This document shows, in pieces, positions 1 through 10,652 of a stretch of DNA of 60,875 bases (the stretch's first letter is position 1; every line of letters begins with the position of its first letter). Source of the DNA: Acidimicrobiales bacterium (GTDB lineage Bacteria > Actinomycetota > Acidimicrobiia > Acidimicrobiales > SZUA-35); assembly GCA_013003535.1 (NCBI GenBank), contig JABDIY010000064.1, forward strand, positions 1-60,875, read 5' to 3'. Made by a program: the position numbers and the translations under genes. The notes under the pieces were generated by a model, which ran no database searches, was not told the DNA's origin, and saw only the letters and a program-made list of their open reading frames with translations.

Positions 1-196
1 CTACGCATTGTTCCGCTCCTAGTTATGGTGACATTTCGTCAGTGTCAGCGCATCATGCGCTGAGATCGGGCGCACGTCAAGCACACGCAGCCTTTGGGTT
101 TTCTTGCTTGATGGAACCAACCTGAGAGTCGACCCGAGATCGCTCCTGAGAGACGTGGAATAGCTACGGTCGGGTCATCGATCTACGATTGCCTCC
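1..196. other. Non-coding lead-in before the acyl-CoA dehydrogenase gene
   Basis: No credible gene, RNA or repeat is visible here. The stretch presumably carries the promoter of the downstream acyl-CoA dehydrogenase gene, but no convincing -35/-10 pair or strong ribosome binding site can be picked out. Reading frames that enter it from the right on the minus strand are antisense shadows of the downstream gene. Confidence 0.4.
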
Positions 197-1471
197 ATGT
201 CTGTGGTTGATCGTTCCGCATCGGTGGATTCCTCGCTCGAGGACGAGGTGAGCAGCTGGATAGATGACAACTGGGACCCGAACCTGCGGGTTGGTGAGTG
301 GTGGCAACTCCTGGCCGATTCGGGGTACGCCCATCCCGGGCTTCCTCAAGCGGCCGGAGGTTTGGGCTACAGCCAGACCAAAGCGATGCGAGTGATGCGC
401 GCCATCGCCGCCGCCGATGTGATGGGTCCGCCGCCGGGATTGGGCATGATGCTGGCGGCCCCCACCATCGCTGAACACGGGACACCGGAGCAGATCGCCC
501 GGTACATTCCTTCCATCCTCAACGGCAGGGAGGCGTGGTGTCAGCTTTTCAGTGAGCCCGTTGCAGGTTCGGACCTGGCGGGGCTTCAGACCCGCGCCGT
601 TGCTGATGGCGACGAGTGGCGGGTCACGGGCCAGAAGGTCTGGACATCTCAAGGTGATATCGCCGACCTTGGCATGCTGGTGGCGCGGACCGATGGCGAT
701 CTACCCAAACACCGTGGTCTGTCCTATTTCGCCATGGTGATGGATCAGGACGGTGTGGAAGTTCGTCCGTTGCGCGAGATGACAGGCCGAACCTTCTTCT
801 CCGAGGTTTTCATGGACAACGCCGTCGTCGCCGCCGATGCGATGATCGGTCAGCGCGGTGATGGTTGGCGTGTGGCCAACACCACCCTCGCGGTGGAGCG
901 CGCTTCGATCGGTGCGGGATCGGCAGGTTTTGCACTGGCGCAGCCGGGAAGCAAGGCAAATCAGTTTGAACGAAAGGTCGGCGAGGTAGTTGCTCGTTCC
1001 AAGGAGAAACGGGCTGGCGCTCATGCTCCGTCGGTGGGGCTGAAGCTCTTCCACCGTTACGCCGAGCTTGCCAGACGGCTAGGGCGAAACACCGACCCAC
1101 TGCTACGACAGGAGTTGATCGGGGTGTACTCGCTGCTGATGGTAAACCGACTCAATCTTCAGCGAGCCCGCCAGAAGTCCCAGCGGACCGGGGGAGAAGG
1201 GAACATCGCCAAACTGATCGACTCTGAACTCAATCGGCAGTTTCGAGATGTGAGCCTTCGGATCATCCAGGCCGACGGCATGCTGGCGGGCCGCTCGTCG
1301 CAGACCGACTCCAGTATCGCCGAGGTTGTGTTGTATGCCCAGGGGCCGCCGATCTACGGGGGCACCGATCAGATTCAACGCAACATCCTGGGGGAGCGGG
1401 TGATGGGCCTGCCCAAGGAACCAGGTCCAGACAAATCCACCCCGTTCAATCAGCTGCCCCGGAACGTCTGA
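197..1471 (+). CDS. Acyl-CoA dehydrogenase family protein
   Basis: This 424-residue flavoprotein should oxidise an acyl-CoA thioester to the 2-enoyl-CoA and pass electrons to an electron-transfer flavoprotein. The family signature around residue 115-150 is clear (LFSEPVAGSDLAGLQT, then VTGQKVWTSQG), and the C-terminal helical domain ends with the typical YGGTDQIQRNILGERVMG block. Length is normal for the family. The start at ATG 197 gives a sensible N-terminus. The gene stands alone on its strand, 18 bases short of the convergent CDF transporter. The neighbouring ligase and SDR dehydrogenase suggest acyl-CoA degradation, but the substrate (fatty, branched or steroid side chain) cannot be read from sequence. 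Confidence 0.9.
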   Translation: MSVVDRSASVDSSLEDEVSSWIDDNWDPNLRVGEWWQLLADSGYAHPGLPQAAGGLGYSQTKAMRVMRAIAAADVMGPPPGLGMMLAAPTIAEHGTPEQIARYIPSILNGREAWCQLFSEPVAGSDLAGLQTRAVADGDEWRVTGQKVWTSQGDIADLGMLVARTDGDLPKHRGLSYFAMVMDQDGVEVRPLREMTGRTFFSEVFMDNAVVAADAMIGQRGDGWRVANTTLAVERASIGAGSAGFALAQPGSKANQFERKVGEVVARSKEKRAGAHAPSVGLKLFHRYAELARRLGRNTDPLLRQELIGVYSLLMVNRLNLQRARQKSQRTGGEGNIAKLIDSELNRQFRDVSLRIIQADGMLAGRSSQTDSSIAEVVLYAQGPPIYGGTDQIQRNILGERVMGLPKEPGPDKSTPFNQLPRNV

Positions 1472-1489
1472 AAGCGACCACCGCGCGCG

Positions 1490-2395
1490 TCAGTGGACTA
1501 CATCTTCACAGTTGTGGCACTCCAACTGGATTGTGGAGTGGGCGATTCCGAGTCGGTCCGCCATCTCGTCCTGGAGAACGTGCATCAGTTCCTGAGCATC
1601 GTGAAGGTTGACACTGCCATCCATCACAACATGAGCAGTCACGCTGACAACGCCGGGAGCGATATTGCGAGTATGCACATGGTGAACGTTGCTGATACCA
1701 GCGGTGCCATTGATGAGTTCGTGCACCTCGGTGGCGGCACCGTCGTTCGGTGACCGATCCAGCAACTCGGCGCTGGCGTTGCGGAGCAGCGACCATGTGC
1801 CCCGCAGCACGAGTGCGTTGACCACCAGCGAAGCAACCGGATCCACCCAGGTTGCGCCGGTCCCCTGAAGTAGGAGACCGGCCAGGACCACGATTCCTGA
1901 GCCGGCCAGGTCTACCAAAAGGTGCAGTCGGGCCGCCTTCAGCGAAAGATGCTCCCCGTGCCCCAGTGCAAGCACACTGATGCCATTGACCGCCATTCCG
2001 GCCAGTCCGATCAAGATCACACCACCGCCGTCGACCGCGACCGGATTGAACAGACGCTCGATCGATTCATACACCACCCACGCGATGGACCCCAACAGCA
2101 GCAGACCCGACGTGTAACCGCCCAGGGCGTCGGCCTTTCCCCAGCCGAAGGTCATGGATGAAGTTGGGGGTCGGCGGAGCAGCCGGAGCGCGGCCAGGGC
2201 CGTCAGAAGACCCACGGCATCGATGATCTGGTGGAGCGAATCGGCAAGTACAACCACCGACCCGAGAGCGAGGCCGACCAAGATCTGAACTACCGCGAAA
2301 CCGGTATTTACGCCGGCGGCACCGGCCAGGCGAGCATTGCTCACGGGCTCAGCGCCGCGGGAATGACCCGAATGGGAGTGATCATGCCCGCTCAT
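1490..2395 (-). CDS. Cation diffusion facilitator (CDF) divalent metal exporter
   Basis: A 301-residue inner-membrane antiporter of the CDF family, which exports zinc, cobalt, iron or similar ions in exchange for protons. The N-terminus is His-rich (SGHDHSHSGHSRG), a metal-capture tail common in ZnT/CzcD-type members. About six membrane segments follow, with the metal-site pattern LADSLHQIID in TM2 and LHLLVDLAGS in TM5, where the first has Asp and His in the usual HxxxD/DxxxD position. The C-terminal cytoplasmic domain (from about residue 210, VHELINGTAGISNVHHVHTR) is the ferredoxin-like CDF dimerisation domain. A start five codons upstream (2410) is possible; the internal ATG is chosen because the His-rich tail begins there. 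Confidence 0.9.
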   Translation of the reverse strand: MSGHDHSHSGHSRGAEPVSNARLAGAAGVNTGFAVVQILVGLALGSVVVLADSLHQIIDAVGLLTALAALRLLRRPPTSSMTFGWGKADALGGYTSGLLLLGSIAWVVYESIERLFNPVAVDGGGVILIGLAGMAVNGISVLALGHGEHLSLKAARLHLLVDLAGSGIVVLAGLLLQGTGATWVDPVASLVVNALVLRGTWSLLRNASAELLDRSPNDGAATEVHELINGTAGISNVHHVHTRNIAPGVVSVTAHVVMDGSVNLHDAQELMHVLQDEMADRLGIAHSTIQLECHNCEDVVH

Positions 2396-2512
2396 CAGTC
2401 CAGAATACATGGCCCAACTGGCCCAGCGGACCGTCGCCTCATGCGGGCCAGGTCAGCCTTCTACGAGCGACTTTCAAGTGACGAGCGAGTCTCGGCGCAC
2501 TAGCGTCGAGCC

Positions 2513-4051
2513 ATGATCCATACAAGCCCGCTACCTCCGGTGGACATCCCCGATGTCACGATCTCGTCGCACGTCCTTCGCAAAGCCGTCGACAGGCCCG
2601 ATGCGGTCGCTATCCGCACAACCGATGGCAGCCGTTCCTACACCTACGCGGAGCTGAGCGCTGCAGTTCACTCCCTCGCCGGTGGTCTGGCGGCACGCGG
2701 CTTCGGCCCGGGGAACGTGGTGGGCCTCATGGCGCCAAACATCCCCGAATACGCCATCGTCTTTCATGGCGCAGCGGTCGCTGGTGCTGCGGTCACTACG
2801 ATCAATCCAACGTATGGTCCAAGCGAGGTGCGGCATCAGCTCAAGGATGCTGGGGCCACCATGCTCATCACGATCGGTATGTTTCTCGATGTCGCAACGT
2901 CGGCCATTGAGGGCACTGACGTCACCGAGATCGTTGTCATCGGTGAAGCCGATGGCGTTACTCCGCTCACTGATCTGTTCGGAGCGCCGATCGAGCAGGT
3001 ACCGGTGGACCTCAGAGAGCATGTTGTAGTGCTGCCTTACTCCTCCGGCACCACCGGTATGCCAAAGGGGGTGATGCTCACGCACCGGAACCTGGTTGCC
3101 AATATTGAACAGTGCAATCACATGCTTTTTTATCGAGACGACGAAGTAGCCCTGGCGGCGTTGCCGTTTTTCCACATCTACGGCATGCAGGTGCTCATGA
3201 ACGGCCTGCTGGCCAATGGGGTCACCGTTGTGACAATGCCCCGATTCGACATGGTGGAGGCACTCACCGCTATTCAGGACTTGAACGTAACTCGGTTCTT
3301 CGCGGTGCCGCCGATCATCCTGGGGCTAGCCAAGGCACCCATCGTGGATCAGTTCGATCTGTCCTCACTGCGCCAGGTGTTCTCCGGGGCCGCCCCGTTG
3401 GGTGCGGAGCTGGCGGCCGAAGCGTCGGCACGGATCGGCTGCGAGGTGGTGCAGGGGTATGGCATGACCGAACTCAGTCCCGTCAGCCATGGCACGGTCG
3501 AGGGTGGGTTCCGTCCTGGGACCAGCGGCGTCACCATCTCGAACACCGAGACCCGAATCGTCGATCCCGCCACCGGGGAGGACCAAGGGGTCGGCGAGCG
3601 AGGCGAAGTCTGGGTCCGGGGTCCGCAGGTCATGAAGGGATATCTCAATAACCAGGCAGCAACCGATTCCATGCTCACCAAAGATGGTTGGCTCAAGACC
3701 GGCGACGTTGGCATCATCGATGATCACGGCCATCTTTCGATCGTTGATCGTTTGAAGGAACTCATCAAATACAAGGGTTTCCAGGTTGCCCCGGCGGAGC
3801 TGGAAGCGCTGATTATCACCCATCCCAAGGTGGTCGACGTAGCGGTGATCGGCGTTCCCGATGACGAAGCAGGAGAGGTCCCGAAGGCGTTTGTGGTCAC
3901 CGCCCCTGGCGAAACCGTCACGCTCGAAGAGATCCAGGCCCTCGTTGGTGAGCAATTGGCGAGTTACAAACAGATTCAGATCCTCGAGGTCATTGAGTCG
4001 ATCCCCAAGAGCGCGGCCGGGAAGATCCTCCGCAAAGAACTGCGGAACTAG
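2513..4051 (+). CDS. Acyl/aryl-CoA ligase (AMP-dependent synthetase, 4-coumarate-CoA ligase type)
   Basis: A 512-residue adenylate-forming enzyme that activates a carboxylic acid with ATP and transfers it to coenzyme A. All core motifs are present: the phosphate-binding loop YSSGTTGMPKGVMLTH near residue 175, the YGMTELSP motif near 325, DGWLKTGD near 395 and the C-terminal catalytic lysine region PKSAAGKILRKEL. The layout and length match the 4-coumarate-CoA ligase / medium- to long-chain ligase branch. The exact acid is unknown. It is transcribed alone, with the SDR/barstar unit converging on it, and together with the nearby acyl-CoA dehydrogenase and SDR it suggests a beta-oxidation-like set. 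Confidence 0.9.
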   Translation: MIHTSPLPPVDIPDVTISSHVLRKAVDRPDAVAIRTTDGSRSYTYAELSAAVHSLAGGLAARGFGPGNVVGLMAPNIPEYAIVFHGAAVAGAAVTTINPTYGPSEVRHQLKDAGATMLITIGMFLDVATSAIEGTDVTEIVVIGEADGVTPLTDLFGAPIEQVPVDLREHVVVLPYSSGTTGMPKGVMLTHRNLVANIEQCNHMLFYRDDEVALAALPFFHIYGMQVLMNGLLANGVTVVTMPRFDMVEALTAIQDLNVTRFFAVPPIILGLAKAPIVDQFDLSSLRQVFSGAAPLGAELAAEASARIGCEVVQGYGMTELSPVSHGTVEGGFRPGTSGVTISNTETRIVDPATGEDQGVGERGEVWVRGPQVMKGYLNNQAATDSMLTKDGWLKTGDVGIIDDHGHLSIVDRLKELIKYKGFQVAPAELEALIITHPKVVDVAVIGVPDDEAGEVPKAFVVTAPGETVTLEEIQALVGEQLASYKQIQILEVIESIPKSAAGKILRKELRN

Positions 4052-4063
4052 AGCACGGGGAAG

Positions 4064-4408
4064 TTAGAGCGTCAGGGTGGGGTCATCGGATTGGAGAAAC
4101 ACCGTGAGTTGGGTTGCTTCATCCAAGATTTCAACGAGCACTCTGGCTGAGCTGGGGGCGGTGGCAGCGAACGACTCGAACTGGTAGATAGCCAGAACAC
4201 CGGGCGGCACGTCGCGCAGGCAGTCCACCAGAGCATCGAGGTTGTTGCCGAAGTACGACGGAAAATTCAACGCCCCCGCTAATGAGGACAGGTAGGAGGT
4301 GTCGTCCCACCGGCCTGCGTCCACGCGGCTCACCATCGCTCCTTCTGCAGCGAGCTCGGCGATTCGGGCGTTCAGTTCGTCAGCGCTGTGATAGAGCGTC
4401 GCCACCAC
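4064..4408 (-). CDS. Barstar-like ribonuclease inhibitor family protein
   Basis: A small 114-residue protein with the barstar fold signature: the segment FPSYFGNNLDALVDCLRDV (about residues 49-67) matches the helix and loop that define the family. In known cases barstar binds and blocks the secreted RNase barnase inside the producing cell. The start lies 2 bases after the SDR stop codon, so the two are almost certainly co-transcribed. No barnase-like RNase gene is visible in the window, so this is an orphan homologue whose partner, if any, is elsewhere. The length is slightly above that of barstar itself (about 90 residues). Confidence 0.8.
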   Translation of the reverse strand: MVATLYHSADELNARIAELAAEGAMVSRVDAGRWDDTSYLSSLAGALNFPSYFGNNLDALVDCLRDVPPGVLAIYQFESFAATAPSSARVLVEILDEATQLTVFLQSDDPTLTL

Positions 4409-4410
4409 GC

Positions 4411-5190
4411 CTACTTGGGCGGCATCCGGATGCCGCCGTCTACTCGAACGGTCTCGCCGTTCATGTACGGGTTGGTGATGAGTTCCATCACCATGAACGC
4501 CAGTTCTTCGCCGTGCCCGAGGCGCTTGGGAAACAGGACTGACTGACCGAGGTGGGCCTTGAATTGTTCGCTGGCTTCACCCTCGCCATAGATCGGGGTG
4601 TCGATCAGGCCGGGGGCCACCGTATTCACCCGGATACCAGCCGCAGCGAGGTCCCGGGCGATGGGCAGCGTCATACCCACCACACCACCCTTGGAGGCGG
4701 AATATGAGCACTGGCCGATCTGGCCGTCGAAAGCGGCGACCGAAGCCATGTTCACAATCGCGCCCTTGTTGCCGTCGGCGTCGAGCGCCTCGGTCTGGGC
4801 CATGGCCGCGGCGGCTTTGCTGAGCATGTTGAAGGTGCCGATCAGGTTGATGTTGACAACCATCGTGAACTTCCCCAAATCCATGGGCACGTTGTTCCGG
4901 TCGATGGTGCGGGCGGCGAAGCCGATACCGGCGGAGTTGACGAGCGCTCGAAGGGGGCCCATCTCCGATGCGGCCGCAACCGCGGCGTTGGCGTCGTCTT
5001 CTTTCGTGACATCACATTTCACGAAGAGACCACCGAGTTCTTTGGCTACGGCTTCGCCCTTCTCTTCATTGAGATCGGCAATCACTACTCGGGAACCGGC
5101 CGTCGCCAGTTGGCGGGCACTGGCTTCGCCGATCCCGGACGCACCTCCAGTGATGATCGAGGAGCTTCCTTCAAGACTGATTCTGGGCAT
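4411..5190 (-). CDS. SDR-family 3-hydroxyacyl-CoA dehydrogenase-like oxidoreductase
   Basis: A 259-residue classical short-chain dehydrogenase. The cofactor loop TGGASGIGEAS lies at residues 14-24, followed by an acidic residue after beta-2 (VIADLNEEKGE) that predicts NAD preference. The catalytic YSASKGG is near residue 164, with a serine near 150 (NMASVAAFDGQIGQ). The sequence resembles the type-2 3-hydroxyacyl-CoA dehydrogenase (HSD17B10-like) group, which would fit beta-oxidation next to an acyl-CoA dehydrogenase and ligase. The barstar-like gene follows directly. Substrate is inferred from neighbours only. Confidence 0.87.
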   Translation of the reverse strand: MPRISLEGSSSIITGGASGIGEASARQLATAGSRVVIADLNEEKGEAVAKELGGLFVKCDVTKEDDANAAVAAASEMGPLRALVNSAGIGFAARTIDRNNVPMDLGKFTMVVNINLIGTFNMLSKAAAAMAQTEALDADGNKGAIVNMASVAAFDGQIGQCSYSASKGGVVGMTLPIARDLAAAGIRVNTVAPGLIDTPIYGEGEASEQFKAHLGQSVLFPKRLGHGEELAFMVMELITNPYMNGETVRVDGGIRMPPK

Positions 5191-5241
5191 TTCGTAACGG
5201 TACCCTCGGGCACGCTGCGATACCCAAACCAGTACGGCTGA

Positions 5242-5562
5242 CTAGGTCACCGCCCGCACGACCCAGAAGACGATGAGCCCCAGCGCGAGGGTGGGGATGA
5301 GGTTCCGGGTCTTGATCGCCGTGGTGATCGCAGCCACCATGCCTGCGACCTCTGCGAGTTCCACACCGCTGTTGGCTTCCTCGGGATTGGCTACCAAGGT
5401 CACGACCAGAGCGGCGAGAACAGCCGGGCCAACATTGCGGAGCGCCCGCATGACCGGTTCGGGCATAGGGCGATCGGCCAAGATCAGGATCATCCCTGCT
5501 CGTGCGAAATACGTAGCGATGCTGACCCCTGCCAACAGCAGGATTGCGGAGCTGAGCCTCAT
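5242..5562 (-). CDS. azlD: AzlD-like branched-chain amino acid exporter subunit
   Basis: A 106-residue hydrophobic protein with about four membrane segments, matching the small AzlD partner of the AzlCD exporter. It begins at the ATG that shares one base with the azlC stop codon (TGATG), so the longer reading frame upstream is not used. A conserved middle block (PEPVMRALRNVGPAVLAALV) is typical of AzlD. AzlCD pairs export branched-chain amino acids or their analogues in Bacillus and Corynebacterium (BrnFE). It is the last gene of the icd-azlC-azlD unit. Confidence 0.85.
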   Translation of the reverse strand: MRLSSAILLLAGVSIATYFARAGMILILADRPMPEPVMRALRNVGPAVLAALVVTLVANPEEANSGVELAEVAGMVAAITTAIKTRNLIPTLALGLIVFWVVRAVT

Positions 5563-6236
5563 CAGCGGCTTCGAGATTCGGCCAGAAAGCCTGCGCTGAT
5601 CCCAGCGAGAGCGCCGACCAGCAGACCACTTCGGTTGGGAAGACCCAGTGTGGCGAAACACACCGCGGCTGCCACCACCGCGGCGATCACCGCAGGCCGA
5701 TTGGTCAGCATCATCACCACAATGCCGGCAAACATCAACGCCGGGGCAAACCCCAACCCCCATGAGGTGGGAACCAGCGCGCCAAAGAGGATCCCCAGCA
5801 CCGACAGCACTTGCCATGCCGAATAGAACATGGCGGCGAGCGTGAGGTAGTAGCGCCGGAAACGCTCGGGCTCGAGATCGGTGTGCAGGCTGGTGAGAGC
5901 GAAGACCTGATCGATCAGAAACATCGGAGCCAGGATCCGGAACCAGCGCGGTTGCTCCTCGAACGACGGGGCCATCGCTGCGGAATACATGACGTGGCGC
6001 AGGTTGATCACCATCACCGCCACGGCCACCGCCCATGCCGAGGCTGCGCCAACCAGGGTCACCAAAGCGAGTTGGGCCGCACCGGCATACAGGAAGAGCG
6101 AGCTGCTGTAGGCCACACCGATCGGCATCGCGGACTCGCTCATTGCAAGGCCGAGAACGAATCCAAATGGGATGGCCGGGAGGAGCAGCGGGAATCCGTC
6201 TCGGATCGCCTGCCGGTCAAGGAGACTCAGCAACAA
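5562..6236 (-). CDS. azlC: AzlC-like branched-chain amino acid exporter large subunit
   Basis: A 224-residue inner-membrane protein of the AzlC family. It shows the family opening (RDGFPLLLPAIPFGFVLGLAM) and the conserved NLRHVMYSAAMAP block near residue 79. With AzlD it should form an exporter of branched-chain amino acids. The best start is TTG at 6236, five bases after the icd stop codon; no clear ribosome binding site is seen, so translation may be coupled to icd. It overlaps azlD by one base. Confidence 0.85.
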   Translation of the reverse strand: MLLSLLDRQAIRDGFPLLLPAIPFGFVLGLAMSESAMPIGVAYSSSLFLYAGAAQLALVTLVGAASAWAVAVAVMVINLRHVMYSAAMAPSFEEQPRWFRILAPMFLIDQVFALTSLHTDLEPERFRRYYLTLAAMFYSAWQVLSVLGILFGALVPTSWGLGFAPALMFAGIVVMMLTNRPAVIAAVVAAAVCFATLGLPNRSGLLVGALAGISAGFLAESRSR

Positions 6237-6241
6237 GCGGC

Positions 6242-8479
<2,238 letters not shown>

Positions 8480-8550
8480 TCAGGGTACCTGCCGGCCCTA
8501 TTGCTCCCCCAACTAGCAGCCTGGTCCGGGTGGGTGTAGGTTCTCAGTTT

Positions 8551-9765
8551 GTGACCGAAACACCGGATTTCTATAGCTATTCCCCGGTGCCGTTGGAGAT
8601 CGCAAGCGCCAAGGCCAACCGGGTAATCATCGAATGGCCCGATGGCCACTCGATAGCGGTGAGCGGCACATGGCTGCGGGAGAACATCGTTGGGCATTCC
8701 GTTGACCCCTTGACCCGGGAGGGAATCGGGAGTCCCTCGGACCACTTGGGTCCGAGGTTGGAGCACGCGGGGGTCACCGCTGACGGTACTCTGAGCGTCG
8801 ACTGGGACGATGGCTGCTCTGCGGAGTTCGACTCGGGATGGCTGCGTTCGTTCGCGACCGGCGGCGCCGGCATGCTGGCGGGCCTGCCGACGGCCACGCC
8901 CTGGGTATCCGCTCGTGCCGGCCAAGAAATCGCTGGTGATCGACGCCTCGAGCTACCGCTGCACATTTGGCCTCCACTCGCACCGGATGGAACGGTGGCT
9001 CCAGCGGTGCTCCGGCCGATCGTCGACGACCTCATTCGCTACGGAGTTGTTCGACTGGTGGATGGCCCCACTGGCCAGGATGACCTCGAGAGCTTCGCGG
9101 TAAACCTCGGGCCATTGCGTGACACCAATTTCGGTCGGGTGTGGGACGTGATGGCCAAAGTGGATCCCAACAGCACCGCCTACACCGGTCGGCCACTGGT
9201 TCCCCACACCGATTTGCCAACGCGCGAGCGTCCACCGGGATTTCAGGCGCTCCACTGCGTGGAAAACACTTGTGAAGGTGGACTCAACCAAATGGCTGAT
9301 GGGTTGGCCATCGTTCGTCATCTCGAGGCCACCGAGCCCGATTACTTCGAGGCACTCACCACGTTGCGCTGGGTGTTCATGAGTAAGGGCCGGGGAATCG
9401 ATCATCGATGGACGGCCCCAGTCGTGGAGTTCGAGCCGATCGATGGAGCCATCCTCATCCGGGGGTTCAGCCCAGTGCGGGCATTCCCCGACATGCCCGT
9501 CGACGACGTTGACCGTTCGTATGCAGCGATATCCCGGTTACATGAACTGGGAGCTGATCCCGCCTTCCAGATCCAGTCCGCATTCCAACCTGGCCAAGCG
9601 GTAATTTTCGACAACCGTCGGATGCTCCACGCACGAAGCGGGTTCGACCCCAGCGCCGGGATCCGTCGGCTGCGGGGCTGTTACTTCGATCCGGACGACA
9701 TTCGTTCCGTTGCTCGCGTTCTTGCTCGAACCAACCCGCTTCCCGACCAAAGGCTGTCCGCATGA
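8551..9765 (+). CDS. Gamma-butyrobetaine dioxygenase-like 2-oxoglutarate/Fe(II) enzyme
   Basis: A 404-residue non-haem iron oxygenase that probably hydroxylates gamma-butyrobetaine to L-carnitine. The TauD-type catalytic domain has the iron facial triad HTD (in VPHTDLPTRERPPGF) and a distal His in MLHARSGF. An N-terminal GBBH-like domain is recognisable from IEWPDGHSIAVSGTWLREN, but the cysteines that bind zinc in human BBOX1 are absent. The GTG at 8551 is chosen because the family N-terminus begins there; an in-frame start at 8473 would overlap the divergent icd start. Its stop overlaps the next gene by four bases (ATGA). The carnitine context supports this assignment over trimethyllysine dioxygenase. 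Confidence 0.82.
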   Translation: MTETPDFYSYSPVPLEIASAKANRVIIEWPDGHSIAVSGTWLRENIVGHSVDPLTREGIGSPSDHLGPRLEHAGVTADGTLSVDWDDGCSAEFDSGWLRSFATGGAGMLAGLPTATPWVSARAGQEIAGDRRLELPLHIWPPLAPDGTVAPAVLRPIVDDLIRYGVVRLVDGPTGQDDLESFAVNLGPLRDTNFGRVWDVMAKVDPNSTAYTGRPLVPHTDLPTRERPPGFQALHCVENTCEGGLNQMADGLAIVRHLEATEPDYFEALTTLRWVFMSKGRGIDHRWTAPVVEFEPIDGAILIRGFSPVRAFPDMPVDDVDRSYAAISRLHELGADPAFQIQSAFQPGQAVIFDNRRMLHARSGFDPSAGIRRLRGCYFDPDDIRSVARVLARTNPLPDQRLSA

Positions 9766-10652
9766 CCGATCCAATCTTCATCACCTGTGCCGTCACCGGC
9801 TCGGGTGACACCGTCGCCAAATCTGAGCACGTGCCGGTCACGCCGCAGCAGATCGCCGATAACTGCATCGCTGCCGCCCAGGCTGGTGCCGCCATCGTGC
9901 ATATTCATGTGCGAGACCCCGAGACCGGGGCTGGCGCCCGCGATGTGTCGCTCTATGCGGAGGCCGTGGCCCTCATCCGTGCCTCTGCTACGGATGTGGT
10001 CATCAATCTCACATCGGGGATGGGCGGAGATCTCACCCTTGGTTCGGTGGAGGAGCCCTTGCCGCTCAGTGAGATCGGCACCGACATGGCTGGTGCCAGC
10101 GAGCGGGTCGAACACGTGTTGGCGATCAAACCGGAGATCACAACGTTGGACTGCGGATCGATGAATTTCGGTCACGGTGACTATGTGATGACTAACACGC
10201 CGTCCATGCTCGCGGCCATGGGGGAGATGGTGAGGGACATGGGTGTTCGGCCCGAAATCGAAGTGTTCGACACCGGGCATCTCTGGCAGGCCAAGAGCCT
10301 GGTGAAGGCGGGGATCATCGAGGACCCGGTGATGATCCAGCTTTGTATGGGCATCCCCTGGGGGGCGCCCAATGATCTCAACACGTTCATGGCGATGCGC
10401 AACAACATCCCGGACGACTGGACTTTCTCCGCCTTTTCCATCGGCCAAGACCAACTTCGTTATGTGGCGCTTGCCGCAATCGCGGGAGGCAACGTGCGGG
10501 TTGGTCTAGAGGACAACCTGTATCTGACGCGCGGCACGCTGGCCACCAACGCCGATCTGGTGGAGCGGGCGGTGCACATTCTCAACGGAATGAACTACAA
10601 GATCGCCGGCCCAGACGAGGTCCGTTCCCTGCTCAAACTCCAGCGTCGCTGA
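9762..10652 (+). CDS. BKACE family beta-keto acid cleavage enzyme (probable dehydrocarnitine cleavage)
   Basis: A 296-residue TIM-barrel zinc enzyme of the BKACE (DUF849) family, which condenses a beta-keto acid with acetyl-CoA and splits it into a CoA thioester and acetoacetate. The metal motif HIHVRDPETG (residues about 47-56) and the GLEDNLYLTRG segment near the C-terminus are hallmarks. Family members differ in substrate; here the flanking carnitine dehydrogenase and butyrobetaine dioxygenase point to 3-dehydrocarnitine, giving betainyl-CoA (then glycine betaine) plus acetoacetate. It overlaps both neighbours (ATGA upstream, TGATG downstream), so the three are translated together. Confidence 0.87.
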   Translation: MTDPIFITCAVTGSGDTVAKSEHVPVTPQQIADNCIAAAQAGAAIVHIHVRDPETGAGARDVSLYAEAVALIRASATDVVINLTSGMGGDLTLGSVEEPLPLSEIGTDMAGASERVEHVLAIKPEITTLDCGSMNFGHGDYVMTNTPSMLAAMGEMVRDMGVRPEIEVFDTGHLWQAKSLVKAGIIEDPVMIQLCMGIPWGAPNDLNTFMAMRNNIPDDWTFSAFSIGQDQLRYVALAAIAGGNVRVGLEDNLYLTRGTLATNADLVERAVHILNGMNYKIAGPDEVRSLLKLQRR

